Assembly (NCBI GenBank): GCA_934454845.1
Contig: CAKSGV010000016.1
Coordinates: 1 to 52,928, forward strand
Direction of reading: 5' to 3'
DNA: 52,928 bases
Source of the DNA: an uncultured Eubacteriales bacterium
Lineage (GTDB): Bacteria; Bacillota; Clostridia; Oscillospirales; Acutalibacteraceae
Shown here: one piece after another, positions 33,314 to 41,078 of the stretch
How the letters are laid out: every line of letters starts with the position of its first letter
Numbering within the stretch: position 1 is the first letter of the stretch
The notes under the pieces: generated by a model
The model's database searches: none
What the model saw: only the letters and a program-made list of their open reading frames with translations
What the model was told of the DNA's origin: nothing
Position numbers and translations under genes: made by a program

Positions 33314-33364
33314 ACCCCGGCGGCTCCGTTCGTTGAGGCGAAGCCGAAAGACAAGAAATATACT

Positions 33365-33396
33365 AAAAATGCTCCCGAAAAATCGGGAGCATTTTT
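33365..33396. terminator. Bidirectional terminator
   Basis: AAAATGCTCCCGA and TCGGGAGCATTTT form a 13-bp perfect stem between the convergent aminotransferase and antiporter genes. Confidence 0.9.
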
Positions 33397-33420
33397 ATAT
33401 ATCAAACTTATTTTGCCGCT

Positions 33421-34590
33421 TTAAACCTTTTCTTTATAAGTAAGCTTTAAAAGTACAGGAGTTATCAGCGCGCAGATAACGACGGTTAACACTATCGCAG
33501 GCAGAAGCTTTTCATCAATAAATCCTGAGTTTAAGCCTTTTTGCGCGACCATAAGCGCGACTTCGCCTCTTGCCACCATTCCGACTCCGACTCTTAAAGA
33601 GTCCTTATTATTCATTCTGCAAAGCCTTGACGCCGCGCCGCATCCTATTATCTTTGAAATGACGGCGCAGACTGTAAGAACAAGTGCAAAGAGCAAAACA
33701 TCGGCGGTTATCTCTCTTAAATTCGTTTTAAGACCGATACTTGCAAAAAACACAGGCGAGAAGAAAAGATAAGAAGCAACATTTATTTTCTTTGCCACAT
33801 AAGGGCGCATATCCGTCAGGTTGCAGAGTATCACGCCTGCAAAATAAGCGCCGGTGATATCGGCCACTCCGAAGAATTTTTCCGCACAAAAAGACATAAT
33901 AAGGCAAAATGCAAGCGCCCAGACAGCAATTCTTCTGTGGTGGGAATGATTTACGGAAAGCTTTTTAAAAAGATTATATACAATAAATCCTACGGCGAAA
34001 GTGAACAGGAAGAAAAGTAAAATTTTTATTATCACTTTTAAAGGGCTCTCGCTCGATCCTCCTAGGCCCGAAAGCACACTTAAAACGACTATTCCTATAA
34101 TATCGTCGATAATAGCGGCGGATAAAAGCGCTGTGCCGACCTTGCTTTTGAGCTTGCCCATTTCGTTTAAAGTTTCTACGGTAATGCTGACCGAGGTCGC
34201 CGCGAAAACAACTCCTATAAAGGCGGCTTTCATCATGGTTTCGAACTTAAAATTATGCCCGAAGAATAAAAGATAGGCGCCCCCGCACATAATTATCGGG
34301 ACAAGAACTCCCATTGCAGCTATAAGACAGGCGGCAGGGCCTGTTTTTTTAAGCTCCTCGATATCGGTATCGATGCCTGCCAAAAACATAAGCATAATAA
34401 CGCCGATCTCGGAGATCTTTATAAGAAAATCGTTCTGATCGATAAATCCCAAAACGCTCGGCCCTAAAATAACGCCTGCTATAAGCGCTCCTACTACCTG
34501 CGGCAGGTGCACTTTGGCGGTTAAGATTCCGAAAAGCTTGGTAAAAAGCAGGATGAGCGCCAAAAACAATAAAAACTGATATTTTTCCAT
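33421..34590 (-). CDS. CPA2-family (Kef/NapA-type) cation:proton antiporter
   Basis: This 389-residue membrane protein has about 12 helices and starts MEKYQFLLFLALILL. It has the family sequences LPQVVGALIAGVILGPSVLG (about 28-47), a helix with IAAMGVL, AFIGVVFAATSVSITVETL and the ion-binding region SAAIIDDIIGIVVLSVL containing the paired aspartates. There is no C-terminal TrkA domain. The start at 34590 follows AAGGGG; a longer frame from 34662 would translate a terminator hairpin. It probably exchanges Na+ or K+ for H+; the ion is not deducible. Confidence 0.88.
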   Translation of the reverse strand: MEKYQFLLFLALILLFTKLFGILTAKVHLPQVVGALIAGVILGPSVLGFIDQNDFLIKISEIGVIMLMFLAGIDTDIEELKKTGPAACLIAAMGVLVPIIMCGGAYLLFFGHNFKFETMMKAAFIGVVFAATSVSITVETLNEMGKLKSKVGTALLSAAIIDDIIGIVVLSVLSGLGGSSESPLKVIIKILLFFLFTFAVGFIVYNLFKKLSVNHSHHRRIAVWALAFCLIMSFCAEKFFGVADITGAYFAGVILCNLTDMRPYVAKKINVASYLFFSPVFFASIGLKTNLREITADVLLFALVLTVCAVISKIIGCGAASRLCRMNNKDSLRVGVGMVARGEVALMVAQKGLNSGFIDEKLLPAIVLTVVICALITPVLLKLTYKEKV

Positions 34591-34602
34591 ATAGATCCCC
34601 TT

Positions 34603-34637
34603 AAAAAAAGCGGCGCTTGCAAAAGGCAAGAGCCGCT
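34603..34637 (-). terminator. Terminator hairpin just upstream of the antiporter gene
   Basis: AGCGGC-TCTTGC and GCAAG-GCCGCT (minus strand) pair and are followed by seven T, ending 12 bp before the antiporter ATG. It terminates the holin-endolysin transcript, but it also lies inside the leader of the promoter at 34651-34678. Confidence 0.85.
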
Positions 34638-34650
34638 CGTCTTTGAGTAT

Positions 34651-34678
34651 ATTATAACTCAAACTTAAAAAAATTCAA
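34651..34678 (-). promoter_or_regulatory. Putative antiporter promoter
   Basis: On the minus strand TTGAAT (34673-34678), a 16-bp spacer and TATAAT (34651-34656) are present. The -35 contains the TGA stop codon of the holin gene. The predicted leader of about 50 nt would consist mostly of the terminator hairpin. Confidence 0.6.
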
Positions 34679-34884
34679 CTGTTTTTTTGCTTTATTTCAG
34701 GAAGTCCCGCCACAGAAGAAAGCAGAGATAAAATTCCCGAAACCGCCGAAGCGCTCAAAACAAGTTTCCAATTAATCTCGCATATCATAGCGGAAGTACC
34801 TATCGTGGCGATCGCCGTCTGAGCGACTGTCCTCACGGCTCTTACCGCCGCCGCTTTAAACCAATTTAAAAATCCGTTTTTCAT
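34675..34884 (-). CDS. Phage holin, r1t-like
   Basis: This 69-residue protein has two hydrophobic segments (about 18-36 and 40-62) and a short charged tail. The phrase RAVRTVAQTAIATIGTSAMI is typical of the Lactococcus phage r1t holin family. Holins open the membrane for endolysin release. GTTAGGAGG precedes the ATG, 2 bp after the endolysin stop codon, so the pair is a standard lysis cassette. Confidence 0.85.
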   Translation of the reverse strand: MKNGFLNWFKAAAVRAVRTVAQTAIATIGTSAMICEINWKLVLSASAVSGILSLLSSVAGLPEIKQKNS

Positions 34885-34886
34885 TT

Positions 34887-35621
34887 TTAACCTCCTAACA
34901 GCTCGTTTACTCTTTTTTGCACGGCGCTGTAATCATAGCCTGCGTTTGTTAAACGGTTTTTCCTGTCCTGACCGTTACCCCAGAGTCCTTTTATAACTTC
35001 GTGAGCTGTTTCGTCGATGGATTTAAGAGCGGGGGCGGGCTTGGAAGCGCCCAAAAGCTCGTCAACCTTTGCCTGCACCGCGTTATAATCGTATCCTGCG
35101 GCTGTGAGGCGGTCGGCTCTTTCCTTGCCGTTGCCCCAATCGCCCCGAATCACCTCTTTTGCAAGCTCGTCTGCCGATTTTTTTGCGGTTTGCACAGGTG
35201 CGCTTGCAGGCTTTGCTATCGGCAGATCGGCATTTAAAAATGGCGTGGGATCAATTCTTGCTCCGCCTTTAAATACCTCAAAGTGAAGATGTGCGCCGTA
35301 AGCGTTTCCCGAATCTCCCATATATCCTATGATCTGACCTTGCGTTACGCGGTCGGATAAATTTACATCTACCTTAGATAAATGCGCGTAAAGTGTAAAA
35401 TAGCCGTCGCCGTGGTCAATTTTTACGCAGTTGCCGTAAGAAGCGTTGCCCTTAGAGCCCTTAGCGTTTTTATAACCTTTCTGGCAGAAAACCACCTTTC
35501 CTGCCGAATGAGCGGTGATGTTATCTGTGAGCGACGGCGCCTTTACAAGATCAACCGCCGTGTGAGCCGATGAATAGCCCTGTGTTATCCTCGGCTCGCC
35601 CGTTTTTAATACTCTTGACAT
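34887..35621 (-). CDS. Phage-type endolysin: M23 peptidase with two CW_7 repeats
   Basis: This 244-residue protein has a LytM/M23 zinc metallopeptidase domain at about residues 10-130, with H20 and D24 in HTAVD, H80 and HLH (111-113) as the metal and catalytic set. Two Cpl-7-type CW_7 cell-wall-binding repeats follow (about 155-192 and 205-243), each with a WGNG motif and AGYDY. It has no signal peptide, consistent with holin-dependent release. It should cut peptidoglycan cross-bridges. AAAGGAGG precedes the ATG. Confidence 0.92.
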   Translation of the reverse strand: MSRVLKTGEPRITQGYSSAHTAVDLVKAPSLTDNITAHSAGKVVFCQKGYKNAKGSKGNASYGNCVKIDHGDGYFTLYAHLSKVDVNLSDRVTQGQIIGYMGDSGNAYGAHLHFEVFKGGARIDPTPFLNADLPIAKPASAPVQTAKKSADELAKEVIRGDWGNGKERADRLTAAGYDYNAVQAKVDELLGASKPAPALKSIDETAHEVIKGLWGNGQDRKNRLTNAGYDYSAVQKRVNELLGG

Positions 35622-35646
35622 TTTTATTACCTCCTTTCAATACATT

Positions 35647-35817
35647 CTATGCCTGATCGTCTTTATCTTCTATTGCGGTCTGGATTTCAAAAAGGTCGCT
35701 TTCTGTGAGCACTCCCTTTTCGTTCCAGGCGGCGGCATTTAAGATTATCTTATAATCCTCCATTTTGCCGACTGCCTTTAAAAAACCCTGTTTTATAAAT
35801 TCTCTTAAGCTGAACAT
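35647..35817 (-). CDS. Small phage protein (XkdX-like position)
   Basis: This 56-residue protein begins MFSLREFIKQGFLKAVGKME and contains WNEKGVLTESDLFEI. It lies between the tail fibre and the endolysin, where many Firmicute phages encode small XkdX-like proteins, but I cannot confirm the family. Its ATG overlaps the fibre gene's TAA by one base, and GGGAGG sits 9 bp upstream, indicating coupled translation. Confidence 0.65.
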   Translation of the reverse strand: MFSLREFIKQGFLKAVGKMEDYKIILNAAAWNEKGVLTESDLFEIQTAIEDKDDQA

Positions 35818-37286
35818 TAAATATTACCTCCCAGTGCGATTATAGCGTTTGTAAGTTTTTCTTCAAGATTTTTAATCACTTTGTTTGAATCTCTGTTGTA
35901 GGTGACATCTACCACAGCGCGGTCGTTATTGACCGATAACTCCGTTTTAGGATATTTGCTTTTTATAACCTCGCTTACAGTACCGTCTGAAAGCGGTGTG
36001 TAATTTGTATTGAATGTGCCGTCGGAATCCTTAACATTGAGCGTCACTCCGCTAAGATCCGAAAGATACGGAACATATTCCTCGGGCGTTTCGGATTTGA
36101 TAACCATAGGTTTAAATACCACATTGTCAAGAACGGCGTTTGCTCTGATAGTTATATCCACGCCTACTCTTACTCCTCCGTCTTCCGTTACATCGACTAA
36201 AAACGGGCCGCCGTTATTTATCTCATTAGCATCGTCAAAAATGTTTTTATATCGAATATACCATTTTGTCGGATAACCATTTGCAGGATAAATAGAACAG
36301 GTTATTCCGTATGTAGTATAAGATCCTCCGGTTACTCCGTAAATTAAATATTTTCCTTTTTCCCACGGAAAAGTAACTGCTAAATCAAAAGTTCTGATAG
36401 ACCAAGCACTTGCAGATGTATTTGTTCCGTTAGCGGTTATGGTTCCATTGTCATTTACGGTAAAAGTCACTCCGTTATAAGTGTAAGGGTTACCGTTTAT
36501 TACCTGAAAATTATAGGGAAAATGAATTAAATTTTTACTCTTTACTTTTACCGATAAATTATGCTCAAGGGGTGAGATATCGTCAAGTATTGCGGTATTT
36601 GAGCATTTGTTTCCTTTAAATGCATTGGCACATAGGGCGTTCATCGTATCGGTCGTTACATCGCCGGTATCACCTTTGTCACCCTTATCGCCCTTATCTC
36701 CTTTATCGCCTTTATTACCCTGAAAACCCTGCGGTCCGCGGTCACCCTTTTCTCCTTTTAATTCCGCTTTCTGTTCGTCTGTCAAATCGGAATAGGTAAA
36801 AGTGTCGCCCTTATCTCCTTTATCACCTTTGTCACCCTTATCGCCCTTATCTCCTTTGAATACTCCGTTTTGAGCGTCTGTTCTTAAAGCATCGCTTACA
36901 GCTTTATTTTCCTGCATTATCGTTACTATCTGCTCATATACGTCGTCGGTAGGAGTCTGCGGCGAAGAGGCGTCTTCCTCGTATCCGCTTTTGATAACGG
37001 GTATAAAGCATTCGGTAGTGGTAATTCGGGAGCCGTCAAGTATCCCGAATACCGAAACCGAAAATCCGAGGTCATATATGACCTCGAACGGTACGGTACA
37101 GCTGTCGCCGTTCAGCACCACGGAAACCGTTTTAGAGTTGGATCTGTTTTTAAAGATAACCGTTTTTGTGTAACCGTTCCATTCATGCGTAAAAGAAAAG
37201 TTTATGGTCAGAAAGTTCTTGCTGTCCGAAGCGACCGTTTTATAAGCGGCGCTCAGCTCCTGGCCTTTAACTTCGGCTTTTATCAT
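35817..37286 (-). CDS. Phage-type fibre/baseplate protein with collagen-like repeats
   Basis: This 489-residue protein has a beta-rich N-terminal domain (about 1-105; MIKAEVKGQELSAAYKTVAS) like those of baseplate upper or fibre proteins. Two Gly-X-Y blocks of mainly GDK repeats follow (about 144-161 and 177-209), flanking an EQKAELKG linker. The C-terminal receptor/trimerisation region covers 215-489. The start at 37286 follows AAAGGAG. It leads a four-gene set with the small protein, endolysin and holin; no capsid, terminase or tail-tape genes are nearby. Confidence 0.85.
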   Translation of the reverse strand: MIKAEVKGQELSAAYKTVASDSKNFLTINFSFTHEWNGYTKTVIFKNRSNSKTVSVVLNGDSCTVPFEVIYDLGFSVSVFGILDGSRITTTECFIPVIKSGYEEDASSPQTPTDDVYEQIVTIMQENKAVSDALRTDAQNGVFKGDKGDKGDKGDKGDKGDTFTYSDLTDEQKAELKGEKGDRGPQGFQGNKGDKGDKGDKGDKGDTGDVTTDTMNALCANAFKGNKCSNTAILDDISPLEHNLSVKVKSKNLIHFPYNFQVINGNPYTYNGVTFTVNDNGTITANGTNTSASAWSIRTFDLAVTFPWEKGKYLIYGVTGGSYTTYGITCSIYPANGYPTKWYIRYKNIFDDANEINNGGPFLVDVTEDGGVRVGVDITIRANAVLDNVVFKPMVIKSETPEEYVPYLSDLSGVTLNVKDSDGTFNTNYTPLSDGTVSEVIKSKYPKTELSVNNDRAVVDVTYNRDSNKVIKNLEEKLTNAIIALGGNI

Positions 37287-37325
37287 AATTTTTTCTCCTT
37301 TCATCGGTTCTGCAACCCGGAATAA

Positions 37326-37359
37326 ATTATAGCAGGCTAATCTGCGACATTCACCGACA
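37326..37359 (-). promoter_or_regulatory. Promoter of the fibre-lysis module with two Spo0A-like boxes
   Basis: An extended -10 TGCTATAAT (TATAAT at 37326-37331, minus strand) has no good -35. Instead TGTCGCA (37343-37349) and TGTCGGT (37353-37359) lie in tandem exactly 10 bp apart, overlapping the -35 region. Each matches the 0A box TGTCGAA at 5 of 7 bases. Confidence 0.4.
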
Positions 37360-37423
37360 AGAATTTAAATAAAAAAAGGCTCCCTCTGTGAGGGAGCTGT
37401 CAGAATCGGGTGACTGAGGAAGA

Positions 37424-37449
37424 AAAAAGGAGCAGAATTTCTGCTCCTT
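37424..37449 (-). terminator. Terminator of iscU
   Basis: AAGGAGCAG (37428-37436) and CTGCTCCTT (37441-37449) form a 9-bp stem that overlaps the iscU stop codon and is followed on the minus strand by TTTTTT. The same stem sequence recurs at two other terminators in this window. Confidence 0.85.
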
Positions 37450-37879
37450 AAATATGGCAGTGCGAACAGGTCACACAGTCGGGAAAAACTTTTTTGTCAT
37501 AAGAGATTCCGTTTTTATCGTAATAATCCTTTACAGCCGCTTTTATCGCCTCTTCCGCCAAAACGGAACAGTGCATTTTATAAGCAGGCAATCCGTCGAG
37601 CGCCTCGGCGACCGCTTTGTTTGAAAGCTTCAAAGCCTCGCTTAAGGGCTTGCCCTTTATCATTTCGGTAGCCATTGAGCTTGAAGCTATTGCAGAGCCG
37701 CAGCCGAAAGTTTCGAATTTAACATCCTCTATCTTTTCGTTTTTAATTTTAAGATAGATCTTCATTATATCTCCGCATTTTGCGTTGCCTACTTCTCCGA
37801 CGCCGTCTGCATCCTCAATAACTCCCACATTTCTCGGATTCCTGAAATGATCCATTACCTTATCGCTGTATAAAGCCAT
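37448..37879 (-). CDS. iscU: Iron-sulfur cluster scaffold IscU/NifU-like
   Basis: This 143-residue scaffold assembles Fe-S clusters with sulfur from the cysteine desulfurase encoded just upstream. The conserved scaffold ligands are seen in GNAKCGDIM (about 32-40), FGCGSAIASS (about 58-67) and YKMHCSVLAEEA (about 99-110). The aspartate next to the first cysteine is present. The C-terminus adds CVTCSHCHI, a CxxCxxC tail found in a subset of Firmicute NifU homologues. AAAGGAG precedes the ATG; the gap to iscS is 15 bp. Confidence 0.93.
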   Translation of the reverse strand: MALYSDKVMDHFRNPRNVGVIEDADGVGEVGNAKCGDIMKIYLKIKNEKIEDVKFETFGCGSAIASSSMATEMIKGKPLSEALKLSNKAVAEALDGLPAYKMHCSVLAEEAIKAAVKDYYDKNGISYDKKVFPDCVTCSHCHI

Positions 37880-37894
37880 AATTTTTTATCTCCT

Positions 37895-39082
37895 TTATAA
37901 TTCAAAATTCTTTCTTCCCTCGATCTTGTCGCGCCATAAGGGGGACATATCCCTAAGATATGTCACGACCTGCTTTACCGAGGTGATAATATATTCGATT
38001 TCGCTGTCGGTTATATCTTCGGAGATAGAGAGCCTTAAAGAGCCGTGAGCTATCTCGTGAGGTCTTCCGATACTTAATAGCACATGACTCGGATCTAATG
38101 AGCCGGAGGTGCAGGCGGAGCCGGATGAAGCGGCAATACCCTTTTCGTCTAACATTAAAAGCAGGCTTTCGCCCTCTATTCCCTCGAAACAAAAGCTGAC
38201 ATTTGACGGGAGTCGGTTTACCGGATCGCCGTTTAAAGCGCTGTGTTCGATCTCGGATAAGCCCGATATCAGCCTATCTCTTTTTTTTATAAGAATTTCG
38301 GTGTTTTTATCGATATTTTTTACAGCCTCGCTCAAAGCCGCCGCCATTGCGGCAATTCCCGCGAGATTTTCGGTGCCTGCGCGCTTTCCTCTTTCCTGCG
38401 CGCCGCCTTCTATAAGATTATAAAGCGGAATTCCTCTTTTAACATATAAAAATCCTATTCCTTTAGGGCCGTGAAACTTATGTGCCGAAACCGAGAGCAT
38501 ACCGATATTTTGTCCTTTTACATCAATCTTTAAGTGCCCCGCCGCCTGTACCGCGTCGGTATGGAACGTAACTCCCTTTTCGGCACAAACCTTGCCTATC
38601 TCGCCTATCGGCAGAACCGAGCCGATTTCGTTGTTGGCATACATCACCGTAACAAGACAGGTTGTATCCTTTATTGCATTTTTAACTTCTTCGGCTGTGA
38701 TATTTCCGATATTATGCACATCAAGATAGGTTACTTCAAAGCCCTCTTTTTCAAGCTTTTTAAGGGTGTGAAGTACTGCGTGGTGCTCAAAAGCGGTGGA
38801 AACGATATGAGTTTTGCCTTTTTTCTTTCCCGCCGCCGCGGCACTTAATATTGCCTGGTTATCAGCTTCGCTGCCACCCGATGTAAAATAAATTTCACCG
38901 GGCTCGGCATTTATAAGCCCTGCTATCTGCTCGCGGAATTTTAAAAGTTCTTCCGCCGCTTTCTGACCGGGCGAGTGCAGAGAAGACGGGTTTGCATAGA
39001 TATCTTCCAAATATGGCTGCATAGCTTTTATTGCGGTTTTGCTCATTTTGGTGGTCGCCGCGTTATCGGCATAAATATACAT
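37895..39082 (-). CDS. iscS: Cysteine desulfurase IscS/NifS
   Basis: This 395-residue PLP enzyme mobilises sulfur from cysteine as a persulfide. It starts MYIYADNAATTKMSKTAIKA and has the PLP lysine in SVSAHKFHGPKGIGFLYVKRG (about 200) and the catalytic cysteine in ASSGSACTSGSLDPSHVL (about 322). The start at 39082 follows AAAGGAG; a longer frame upstream would cover its promoter. It forms a two-gene Fe-S operon with iscU, without an adjacent iscR. Confidence 0.95.
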   Translation of the reverse strand: MYIYADNAATTKMSKTAIKAMQPYLEDIYANPSSLHSPGQKAAEELLKFREQIAGLINAEPGEIYFTSGGSEADNQAILSAAAAGKKKGKTHIVSTAFEHHAVLHTLKKLEKEGFEVTYLDVHNIGNITAEEVKNAIKDTTCLVTVMYANNEIGSVLPIGEIGKVCAEKGVTFHTDAVQAAGHLKIDVKGQNIGMLSVSAHKFHGPKGIGFLYVKRGIPLYNLIEGGAQERGKRAGTENLAGIAAMAAALSEAVKNIDKNTEILIKKRDRLISGLSEIEHSALNGDPVNRLPSNVSFCFEGIEGESLLLMLDEKGIAASSGSACTSGSLDPSHVLLSIGRPHEIAHGSLRLSISEDITDSEIEYIITSVKQVVTYLRDMSPLWRDKIEGRKNFEL

Positions 39083-39122
39083 AGGTATCGCTCCTTTATA
39101 AACATATAAACTTACTATGTAT

Positions 39123-39151
39123 ATAGTATCACCAAAAACCCTCAATGTCAA
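39123..39151 (-). promoter_or_regulatory. Promoter of iscS-iscU
   Basis: On the minus strand TTGACA (39146-39151), a 17-bp spacer and TACTAT (39123-39128) lie about 40 bp upstream of the iscS ATG. Confidence 0.8.
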
Positions 39152-39277
39152 TATGTTTTTATAAAAATATTCCGGCCTAAAGTTTTTAAGCCGGAATATT
39201 GCCCGATCAAATCCGAATTTTCGGTTCATCTCTCAGTGGCAGTTCTTTTTTTATCTCGATTATTTTTTGTTCCTTTG

Positions 39278-39312
39278 TTGCGACATAATTTTCACAAATA
39301 AAGTTGTATAAT
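39278..39312 (+). promoter_or_regulatory. Putative Spo0A-dependent spoIIGA promoter
   Basis: TATAAT (39307-39312) lacks a -35 at normal distance. A TTGCGA hexamer at 39278-39283 is 23 bp away and overlaps TGCGACA (39279-39285), the complement of the Spo0A-like box TGTCGCA. The long spacer and overlapping 0A box resemble the Bacillus spoIIG promoter, which is activated by Spo0A. Confidence 0.45.
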
Positions 39313-39331
39313 TATATCGGAGATGAGAGCT

Positions 39332-40153
39332 ATGGTGATCTACGCGGATATCCTTGTATTTTTAAACACCTTAATTGATTATTTTCTTATTCGTGCGGCG
39401 GGAAGAATAGCAAAATCTGCGGTAAAACCGATAAGAGTGATATTGGCGGCAACACTCGGAGGAATTTCCTCACTATACATATTTTTAAATGTGCCTTATA
39501 AATTTTCGGATATTCTGTATAAGCTGCTTGTAAGCGCACTTATGACCTTGATAGCTTTTAAAAGCAACGGCAAAAAGAATTTTTTTAAAAACCTCGGAGT
39601 GCTGTTTTGCGTGACCTTTTTGTTTGCAGGAGCAATGGCGGCGGTATATTCGATTTTCACGCCTAAAAATATGGCGTACTCTTCAATGATAGTCTATTTC
39701 GGAATATCGCCTGCGGTGCTGATAATTTCAAGCGTGATAGGATATTTATCGGTTACGCTTTTTGAAAAAATTTTCGCCGAAAAATTTAAAAGAGAATTTA
39801 CAGCCGATATAAATTTCGAGAATTCCGGGAAAGCGCTTAAAACCACCGCTCTTATCGACAGCGGCAACGCCATTTCCGATATTATGGGACTTAGCGATAT
39901 TGTGATAGTGGATAAGTCTGTTGCCGAAAATCTTTTCGGCGATCTTGACGATAAAAATAAGCTTTCGACGCGTTACCGCGCAGTGCCGTCATACACCGTA
40001 TCGGGGACAAAGCTTTTAGACGGTTACCGCTGCGACAAAGCCACAGTGAATTTAGGGAACAAAACAAAAGAGCTTGTTAACCCGATTCTTGCGGTATCAA
40101 AAACCCCCGTAAAGGATCACGGCGCCATAATAAATCCGAAATCGGTTTGTTAA
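39332..40153 (+). CDS. spoIIGA: Sporulation sigma-E processing peptidase SpoIIGA
   Basis: This 273-residue membrane-bound aspartic protease cleaves the pro-peptide of pro-sigma-E. Five hydrophobic helices (about 1-155) are followed by a cytoplasmic protease domain with TALIDSGNAISD (about 180), the aspartic motif. The start at 39332 leaves 9 bp after GGAG; an ATG at 39323 would abut that site. sigE follows 14 bp later, the conserved pair. Confidence 0.93.
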   Translation: MVIYADILVFLNTLIDYFLIRAAGRIAKSAVKPIRVILAATLGGISSLYIFLNVPYKFSDILYKLLVSALMTLIAFKSNGKKNFFKNLGVLFCVTFLFAGAMAAVYSIFTPKNMAYSSMIVYFGISPAVLIISSVIGYLSVTLFEKIFAEKFKREFTADINFENSGKALKTTALIDSGNAISDIMGLSDIVIVDKSVAENLFGDLDDKNKLSTRYRAVPSYTVSGTKLLDGYRCDKATVNLGNKTKELVNPILAVSKTPVKDHGAIINPKSVC

Positions 40154-40167
40154 ACGGAGGAATAAAA

Positions 40168-40860
40168 ATGATAAAAAAACTGATATTCAAAATTTTGATA
40201 AAATTAAGGCTTGTTTCCCCATCGTATTATATAAACGGCCCTCAAAATCTCCCCGAGCCGCTCACTCCCGAAGAGGAAAAGGAGCTGTTGCTCGGCAATT
40301 CCCCCGACAGAAACGAAAAGCTTATAGTGCATAACTTAAGGCTCGTTGTGTATATAGCAAAAAAATTCGATACGGGCTCGAATATCGAAGACCTTATTTC
40401 TATCGGAACGATAGGGCTGATAAAAGCTGTCAATACCTTTTGTCCCGAGCGCAACATAAAGCTTGCGACCTATGCCTCGCGCTGTATTGAAAACGAAATA
40501 CTTATGTATCTCAGAAAAACCTCTTCTTTAAAAAACGAGATCTCTATAGACGAGCCTTTAAATACCGATCAGAGCGGAAACGAGCTCTTGCTTTCCGATA
40601 TTCTCGGCAGCGATCCCGACGAGGTGGGAAGAGGTATTGAAAGCGAAGATGAAAGGGTTATGATAAAAAAGTTTGTTTGCGGTCTTCCCGCAAGGGAAAG
40701 GCAGATAATGGAAATGAGATTCGGAATGAACGGATATAACGAATACACTCAAAAGCAGGTCGCCGATACCCTCGGAATTTCGCAGTCTTATATTTCCCGC
40801 CTGGAAAAAAGAATTATCGATAAACTCAAAAGACAGCTTGAAAAAGCGGAATGCTCTTGA
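40168..40860 (+). CDS. sigE: RNA polymerase sporulation sigma factor SigE
   Basis: This 230-residue sigma-70 family factor has a hydrophobic/basic pro-sequence (MIKKLIFKILIKLRL), region 2 with NLRLVVYIAKKFDTG and IEDLISIGTIGLIKAV, and region 4 with a helix-turn-helix (TQKQVADTLGISQSYISRLE). It directs early mother-cell gene expression. The start at 40168 follows ACGGAGGA. Its TGA stop lies inside the -35 of the next promoter. The sigG gene that follows sigE in Bacillus is absent here. Confidence 0.95.
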   Translation: MIKKLIFKILIKLRLVSPSYYINGPQNLPEPLTPEEEKELLLGNSPDRNEKLIVHNLRLVVYIAKKFDTGSNIEDLISIGTIGLIKAVNTFCPERNIKLATYASRCIENEILMYLRKTSSLKNEISIDEPLNTDQSGNELLLSDILGSDPDEVGRGIESEDERVMIKKFVCGLPARERQIMEMRFGMNGYNEYTQKQVADTLGISQSYISRLEKRIIDKLKRQLEKAECS

Positions 40861-40885
40861 CAAATTTGAAATTTAACAATATAAT
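40857..40885 (+). promoter_or_regulatory. Consensus promoter of the FMN riboswitch-ribU unit
   Basis: TTGACA (40857-40862), a 17-bp spacer and TATAAT (40880-40885) form a perfect consensus. The -35 contains the TGA stop codon of sigE. Confidence 0.9.
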
Positions 40886-40895
40886 ATAATAAATT

Positions 40896-41053
40896 CTTCG
40901 GGGCGGGGTGCAATTCCCCACCGGCGGTCAAAGTCCGCGAGCGTGAATGCTGAATCGGTGAAATTCCGATACCGACGGTTAAAGTCCGGATGATAGAAGA
41001 AAAAACAGGTTTAATGCTTTTTTGCCCCGTAAATATTTTTGCGGGGCTTTTTT
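40896..41053 (+). promoter_or_regulatory. FMN riboswitch (RFN element) with terminator
   Basis: The conserved RFN segments are present in order: GGGGCGGGGTGCAATTCCCC, ACCGGCGGT, AGTCCGCGAGCG, TGAATCGGTGAAATTCCGAT, ACCGACGGT and AGTCCGGATG. The aptamer spans about 40896-41001. GCCCCG (41024-41029) and CGGGGC (41042-41047) with a T-run form the expression-platform terminator. FMN binding should stop ribU transcription. Confidence 0.96.
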
Positions 41054-41078
41054 GCGCTCCGATAAAGGAGAAATATTT

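Noticed and set aside
36660..36860. Tandem DNA repeats taken at first for a CRISPR-like array
   Set aside because: They are in-frame 9-bp codon repeats for Gly-Asp-Lys in a collagen-like fibre, with no spacers.
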